Positions 33,268-36,624 of a stretch of DNA of 36,624 nucleotides are shown here, piece by piece. Made by a program: the position numbers and the translations under genes. The notes under the pieces are model-generated. The model worked only from the letters and a program-made list of their open reading frames with translations. It searched no databases and was not told where the DNA came from. Positions within the stretch are counted from its first letter, which is position 1, and each line of letters starts with the position of its first letter. Origin of the DNA: Atopobiaceae bacterium. Lineage in GTDB: Bacteria > Actinomycetota > Coriobacteriia > Coriobacteriales > Atopobiaceae. The stretch lies in NCBI GenBank assembly GCA_017545665.1, contig JAFWKQ010000082.1:1-36624 (forward strand). The letters run 5' to 3'.

Positions 33268-34224
33268 TTACTCGCCGAGCGGCGTGCAATCCGCATTGAG
33301 CGCAGCAATTATATTGGGCAGCGCGTCGTCAACCTTGTCGTTGTCGAGCTGGCACGTGCCGGCATTGGCGTGTCCGCCGCCGCCATAGCTTAGGCAGAGC
33401 TCACCGATGTTCGCATTGCTGCGCTTGTCAAGGATGGACTTCCCGATCATCACGGCCGTATTTTGCTTGCGGAAGCCCCAAGCCACATGCACCGAAATCT
33501 GCGTCTCGGGATACATGGCGTATACCATAAAGCGATTGCCTGCGTAGATGGTCTCTTCGTCGCGTAGGTCGAGCACCACCACGCGTCCCTCCACGCGCGC
33601 AAGGCGCTCCACTTGCGCCTTGAAGCGCTCCTGCTGATCGAAGTAGAGCTCTACGCGCTCCTGGACGTCCGGATCGGCCAGCACCTCGTCGATGGTGTGA
33701 TCCAGGCATTCGTCGATGAGCTTCATCATAAGGTTGTAGTTGGAGATGCGGAACTCGCGGAAGCGGCCAAGGCCGGTACGTGCGTCCATGAGGAAGTTCA
33801 TAAGGACCCAGCCCGTAGGATTGAGTATCTCCTCCAACGTAAAGTCGGCGGAATCGCCCTTGTCCACGGCCCACATAAGCTCATCGCTAATATTGGGCAG
33901 CGCCTCCTTGCCGCCATAGTAGTCGTACACGACGCGCGCGGCGCTCTTTGCGTCGCCGTCAATGATGTAGCGGCCCTCGTAGTCCACGTCCTTGTTGCGC
34001 GTGAGCTCCGACTCGTGGTGGTCGAACGCCAGGCCAACGCGCGGGTCAAAAGGCAGGTTCGTCGTAATGTCTCGCGAGGTGATGTCTATCTTCCCGTCTT
34101 GGACGTCCTTGGGGTGCACGAACTTGATGTCGTCTATGAGCCCCTTCTCCTTGAGGATCATCGCGCATACAAGCCCGTCGAAGTCGCTTCGAGTTACCAG
34201 CCTATACTTCTGAGTGTCTGCCAT
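33268..34224 (-). CDS. DHH-family phosphohydrolase (exopolyphosphatase / NrnA-like)
   Basis: 318 residues from the ATG at 34224, after GAAGGGAAG. The DHH superfamily hydrolyses phosphoester or phosphoanhydride bonds in polyphosphate, short RNA or cyclic dinucleotide products with Mn. Visible metal residues: Asp14 and Asp16 in TRSDFDGLVCAMIL, and Asp68-His-His in LAFDHHES. The DHHA1 substrate motif is CLSYGGGGHANAGTC near the C-terminus. A long helical middle part (about 160-220) links them. It is followed by the dCMP deaminase. Sequence alone does not tell polyphosphatase from oligoribonuclease. Confidence 0.88.
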   Translation of the reverse strand: MADTQKYRLVTRSDFDGLVCAMILKEKGLIDDIKFVHPKDVQDGKIDITSRDITTNLPFDPRVGLAFDHHESELTRNKDVDYEGRYIIDGDAKSAARVVYDYYGGKEALPNISDELMWAVDKGDSADFTLEEILNPTGWVLMNFLMDARTGLGRFREFRISNYNLMMKLIDECLDHTIDEVLADPDVQERVELYFDQQERFKAQVERLARVEGRVVVLDLRDEETIYAGNRFMVYAMYPETQISVHVAWGFRKQNTAVMIGKSILDKRSNANIGELCLSYGGGGHANAGTCQLDNDKVDDALPNIIAALNADCTPLGE

Positions 34225-34355
34225 AACAGCTTCCCTTCGTTCCATCGTAAAGAGGACTCGCCCCTATTAATTGCGCTTATATTGTGCCACTTTACACCGT
34301 TTTCGAACAGCGCAATATGGTAGCAGGGTATTAGGGTACCGCGAATGCGACAACT

Positions 34356-34380
34356 GTTCACACCCCGTCCCCGTGACACA
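34356..34380. repeat. Palindromic repeat family R3, copy 1
   Basis: GTTCAC and GTGACAC arms around CCCCGTCCCC. The stretch CCCCGTCCCCGTGACACA is shared, with one variable base, by 34834-34851 and 36133-36150. Confidence 0.7.
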
Positions 34381-34404
34381 CTGCGCCTGACAAGCCCTTC
34401 GACC

Positions 34405-34581
34405 TTGCAGTTTGGCCTATGGAAGTTGGCGGTGGCCAAACTGCGCATCTGAGGGGGTGGCAAACTGCAGGTTTTGTCTACATGAGCCGATTACCTGCAG
34501 TTTTGTGAGGAGCTTGCAGTTTGGGGGTAGGTCAAATGCGCATTTGGGGCCATGGGAAGTTTGCGGTGGGCCAAACTGCAA
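34405..34581. repeat. Cluster of three hairpins sharing the arm TGCAGTTTGG
   Basis: Pairs: GCAGTTTGGCC (34407-34417) with GGCCAAACTGC (34434-34444); CAAACTGCAGG (34461-34471) with CCTGCAGTTTTG (34494-34505); TTGCAGTTTGG (34514-34524) with CCAAACTGCAA (34571-34581). All reuse one arm sequence. The gap 34246-34940 holds this cluster, R3 copies and a gene remnant but no intact gene. Confidence 0.72.
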
Positions 34582-34636
34582 AGCGGGCCCAGGCAATGGC
34601 GAGTATCCCCATTGTCTGATGTTATTGCCTGTGTCG

Positions 34637-34833
34637 CTACCTTCTTACGTAGGCCGCCTTGGAGGCGTCATAGCCCTTGGGCACCTGGCCCTGCGGGAGC
34701 ACCTGCACGTCGATGGCCTCGGCGCACTTTGCCAGCCCCGTGGTGCCGGCCTCGGCGCCGTCGTGAGCCCAGCCGAGCCAACCGTGCGCCTGGCGCTGGC
34801 CGTGGGGCAACAGGGGCCGGAGCATGTTGGATC
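34637..34833 (-). pseudogene. 3' remnant of a ChW-repeat surface protein
   Basis: In frame on the minus strand: AHGWLGWAHDGAEAGTTGLA then KCAEAIDVQVLPQGQVPKGY, ending DASKAAYVRR and a TAG. This is the pattern of one Clostridial hydrophobic W (ChW) repeat, GWxGWxxDGxxAGTxG...EAI, normally found in several copies in cell-surface proteins. The match stops at the R3 palindrome (34834-34851), upstream of which nothing resembles the rest of such a gene. I read it as the tail of a lost gene cut at the repeat. A shorter version of the same 3' end is at 36083-36121. Confidence 0.55.
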
Positions 34834-34851
34834 CCCCGTCCCCATGACACA
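34834..34851. repeat. Repeat family R3, copy 2
   Basis: CCCCGTCCCCATGACACA, located exactly where the ChW remnant loses its reading similarity. Confidence 0.65.
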
Positions 34852-34952
34852 CGCCGGACTACCACAATCACAACAATCTGCGTGTCGTTTTTGCAACAAT
34901 TTGACCGTCAGTAATACTACAATCTGCCTGTCGCAGTCGAATGGAAGGCCCA

Positions 34953-36101
34953 ATGGCCGCCGAATACCTTCCACGAATCGCGGACGAGCTCCTTGAGAAA
35001 CGACTGAGCTACGCCGGCGCCGTGCTCATCCGGAGTGCAAAATGGTGCGGTAAGACGCGCACCGCCGAGCAACAGGCAAAAAGCGCCCTCTACCTCCAAG
35101 ACCCCGACACGCGCGCCAGCAACCTCGAGCTCGCAGAGACGAAGCCGTCGATACTCCTACGGGGCGACAAACCCCGACTCATCGACGAGTGGCAGGACGC
35201 GCCGCAGCTGTGGGACGCCGCACGCTTTGCCATCAACCGCGCGTACGGCCACGGCCACTACATCTTTACCGGGTCGGCTACCCCGGGCAAAAGGCCGTCG
35301 CACTCTGGCACGGGCCGCTTCTCGTTCCTCACCATGTATCCAATGGCGCTGTCCGAGTCGGGGGAGTCCACGGGCGAGGTCTCCCTCTCCGAGCTGTTCG
35401 ACGCCCCCGCCGACCTCAAGCGCATGCGCCTGAGCATCACGCAGCGCAAGAGCGAGCTGAGCCGCACCACGTTCGGCGAGTACGTAGGCGCTCTGCGACG
35501 GCTTTACGTCTTTGACGACCTCGAGGCATGGAGGCCATCCTTGCGAGCGCGATCCCGCGTCTCGGCGACCCCTACGAGGCACTTCGTGGACCCTTCCCTC
35601 GCCGTTACCGCGCTTGGGGCCACGCCCGACATGCTCCTGGCGGACATGCCCACCCTCGGCCTCCTCTTTGAGTCCCTGTGCGTTCGCGACCTAAGGGCCT
35701 ACCTGAGCACGATGGGCGGCGAGCTCTACCATTATCACGACATGACCGGCCTGGAGGCCGACGCGGTCGCCGTCGTGCCGGACGGCCGCTGGGGTGCCTT
35801 CGAGGTGAAGACAAGCCCGCGAGCGGTCGACGATGGCGCAGCGGCCCTGCTAAAGCTGGCCTCCAAGGTGGACGAGTCGGTGGGGAGGATGGCGTTCCTC
35901 GCCGTCGTCACCGCATCCGGCTACGCCTATCGCCGAGGTGACGGCGTCTATGTGATTCCAATCTCGTGCCTCGCCCCGCAACAAGCGCGTCCCCTGCTCC
36001 ATGGGCAAGGACCAAGGGGCGGTCCCCTAGTTTTTCGAAGCCAAAACTTGGGGACAGTCCCTTGGTTCTGGCCGCTAGGCCTTCGCTACCATCTCACGTA
36101 G
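34953..36101 (+). CDS. DUF4143-type ATPase, internally deleted
   Basis: 382 residues from the ATG at 34953 (GGAAGG close upstream); 34941 is an alternative. N-terminal AAA_14 ATPase: a P-loop region VLIRSAKWCGKTRTAEQQAK, Walker B PRLIDEWQDAP and sensor FTGSATP. C-terminal DUF4143, a PD-(D/E)XK-like nuclease fold: RHFVDPSLAVTALGATPDML, LFESLCVRDLRAYL, GLEADAVAV and AFEVKTSP. In relatives I recall, roughly 100 residues lie between the FD(A/G)xAD segment and the YxxALRRLYVxxDL segment. Here only LKRMRLSITQRKSELSRTTF separates them, so an in-frame deletion is likely. The last 25 or so residues are translated repeat DNA. Probably non-functional or altered; function of the family is unclear. Confidence 0.7.
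   Translation: MAAEYLPRIADELLEKRLSYAGAVLIRSAKWCGKTRTAEQQAKSALYLQDPDTRASNLELAETKPSILLRGDKPRLIDEWQDAPQLWDAARFAINRAYGHGHYIFTGSATPGKRPSHSGTGRFSFLTMYPMALSESGESTGEVSLSELFDAPADLKRMRLSITQRKSELSRTTFGEYVGALRRLYVFDDLEAWRPSLRARSRVSATPTRHFVDPSLAVTALGATPDMLLADMPTLGLLFESLCVRDLRAYLSTMGGELYHYHDMTGLEADAVAVVPDGRWGAFEVKTSPRAVDDGAAALLKLASKVDESVGRMAFLAVVTASGYAYRRGDGVYVIPISCLAPQQARPLLHGQGPRGGPLVFRSQNLGTVPWFWPLGLRYHLT
36011..36067. repeat. Two diverged R1-like palindromes
   Basis: ACCAAGGGGCGGTCCCCTAG (36011-36030) and AACTTGGGGACAGTCCCTTG with GTT (36045-36067) carry the GGGGAC/GTCCC core with different arms. They lie inside the end of the ATPase frame. Confidence 0.65.
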
Positions 36102-36121
36102 GCGCCTTGGAGGCGTCATAG
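36083..36121 (-). pseudogene. Short second remnant of the ChW gene 3' end
   Basis: TCGCTACC...CACGTAGGCGCCTTGGAGGCGTCATAG aligns with 34634-34673 at about 37 of 40 positions, with a one-base deletion that changes AAYVRR to APT. Only the last codons survive (YDASKAPT). It directly abuts an R3 copy (36123-36150). Confidence 0.55.
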
Positions 36122-36122
36122 T

Positions 36123-36150
36123 GTGTCACTGCCCCCGTCCCCCTGACACA
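36123..36150. repeat. Palindromic repeat family R3, copy 3
   Basis: GTGTCACTGCCCCCGTCCCC then CTGACACA. The arms GTGTCA and TGACAC pair exactly around the shared core. Confidence 0.72.
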
Positions 36151-36226
36151 CCCCTGCTCCCACCGCACGTGCCCCGAGCGGGCGCGGGCGACACTGGTGG
36201 GGACAGGCGGCGCGGGAGGGACGCGC

Positions 36227-36451
36227 ATGGCACGCACGATCAGCATAGGGGCGCAGGGTTCGAGGGCATCCGCACGACCGGGTGCTTCTACGTGGGCAAG
36301 ACCGGCTTCGTGAGGGACTGGTGGCTCGCGCAGGACGACGTCACGCTCGTATGCCGCCCCAGGCGCTTCGGCAAGACGCCCAACCTGCACACCGTGCGCT
36401 GCCTCCTCTCCACCGAGCTCGCCGGCCGCGGCGAGGGGCTCTTCGGCGGGA
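36227..36451 (+). pseudogene. 5' fragment of an AAA-ATPase-like gene, frameshifted
   Basis: An ATG at 36227 after GGAGGGACGCGC opens MARTISIGAQG. The continuation FEGIRTTGCFYVGKTGFVRD then WWLAQDDVTLVCRPRRFGKT lies one frame away, consistent with loss of one base near 36258. This is the start of the AAA-ATPase_like/DUF1703 family: YVDKTGFVRDWW, then the P-loop RRFGKTLNL. Substitutions YVG for YVD and TPNLHT for TLNLDT hit conserved positions. Similarity ends after GLFGG at about 36451, where AT-richer foreign sequence starts. Broken twice, so not functional. Confidence 0.65.
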
Positions 36452-36560
36452 CTCAGTCCGACAATGGCCCAGAGATTATGTGTATATCATTGTTCGTATT
36501 GTACGAAACTACCGCATGGCACAGTTTTCAAGCGATTCGTGGCACAGTTTTCAGTTGACA
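36452..36560. mobile_element. Remnant of an insertion sequence end (IS21-like)
   Basis: TGGCACAGTTTTCA is repeated at 36517-36530 and 36540-36553, and the stretch ends TTGACA at 36560. On the minus strand it begins TGTCAACTGAAAACTGTGCC followed by a second AAAACTGTGCCA. Multiple short terminal repeats behind a TGT end are typical of IS21-family ends. Upstream, frame +1 reads TQSDNGPEIM, which resembles the DNG motif of DDE integrase cores but is too close to the end for an intact element. I infer a deleted IS copy inserted in the ATPase fragment. Confidence 0.45.
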
Positions 36561-36624
36561 TACACAACTTTCTTGCCGGCCGCAAGAGGGGGCACCCGAG
36601 CGGTGCGGCCGCGCGCGCCACGGC

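Noticed and set aside
34873..34933. ACAATCTGCGTGTCG/ACAATCTGCCTGTCG direct repeat (34873-34887, 34919-34933) as an operator for the ATPase gene
   Set aside because: Real near-repeat, but the region is full of decaying repeats and no matching promoter geometry was found, so function is not supported.
36121..36558. Intact 145-codon gene starting at 36121
   Set aside because: The first part is a translated R3 repeat and GC-rich leader, and the real family start (ATG at 36227) is in another frame. It is better explained as a frameshifted, truncated ATPase gene.

Overview
The window is about 57% GC by eye and carries densely packed, mostly Shine-Dalgarno-led bacterial genes. The gene set suggests an anaerobic gut or rumen actinobacterium of the class Coriobacteriia (Olsenella, Collinsella or Atopobium-like). 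Pointers are a very long 2-hydroxyacyl-CoA dehydratase activase fusion, a DUF4143 ATPase and a ChW-type surface-protein remnant of the kind common there, a sucrose PTS, and many short palindromic repeats built on a GGGGAC core. The assignment is inferred from family recall, not from a marker gene. No rRNA, tRNA, CRISPR array or prophage was seen.

Layout. 1-1570: a truncated PepSY-like gene, two copies of a palindromic repeat, a SnoaL-like protein with a perfect inverted repeat in its leader, and a small Cys-motif protein. 1645-3980: msrA, then an amidohydrolase and a tandem ABM-domain protein that form a pair. 4222-10575: a sucrose locus in order: LacI regulator, EIIBCA permease, fructokinase, sucrose-6-phosphate hydrolase. 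The permease and the kinase-hydrolase unit share a near-identical 16-bp operator candidate. 10655-16051: a small HEYGH membrane protein, three HAD (Cof-type) phosphatases, a TrmL-like tRNA methyltransferase, an AI-2E family permease and RpiB. 16235-18528: a PH-like membrane protein and two tandem CX5R phosphatases. 18598-23851: the 1529-residue activase fusion, overlapped by its TetR-type regulator, which has a 61-bp palindrome at its own translation start. 24008-26124: a maltose/galactoside-type acetyltransferase and a divergent ClC channel. 26355-34224: carB without carA, the GTPase EngB, a REC-degenerate GGDEF-EAL regulator paired with an HPt protein, a dCMP deaminase and a DHH phosphohydrolase. 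34246-36624: a decaying region of repeats, two 3' remnants of a ChW gene, an internally deleted DUF4143 ATPase, a frameshifted AAA-ATPase fragment and what looks like an IS21-type insertion-sequence end.

How the parts work together. The sucrose genes form a complete route: uptake as sucrose-6-phosphate, hydrolysis to glucose-6-phosphate plus fructose, and phosphorylation of fructose. The activase/TetR pair looks autoregulated, but its dehydratase partner is not here. The EAL regulator and HPt protein look like two modules of a phosphorelay whose kinase is elsewhere.

The least explained material is the dispersed repeat set. At least three palindrome families have different arms around a shared GGGGAC/GTCCCC core and often sit exactly at stop codons. 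A separate structured hairpin element occurs in three copies whose outer arms appear to covary. I do not see a clearly novel multi-gene defence or biosynthetic system. The repeats and the degraded right end are the best places to look further.
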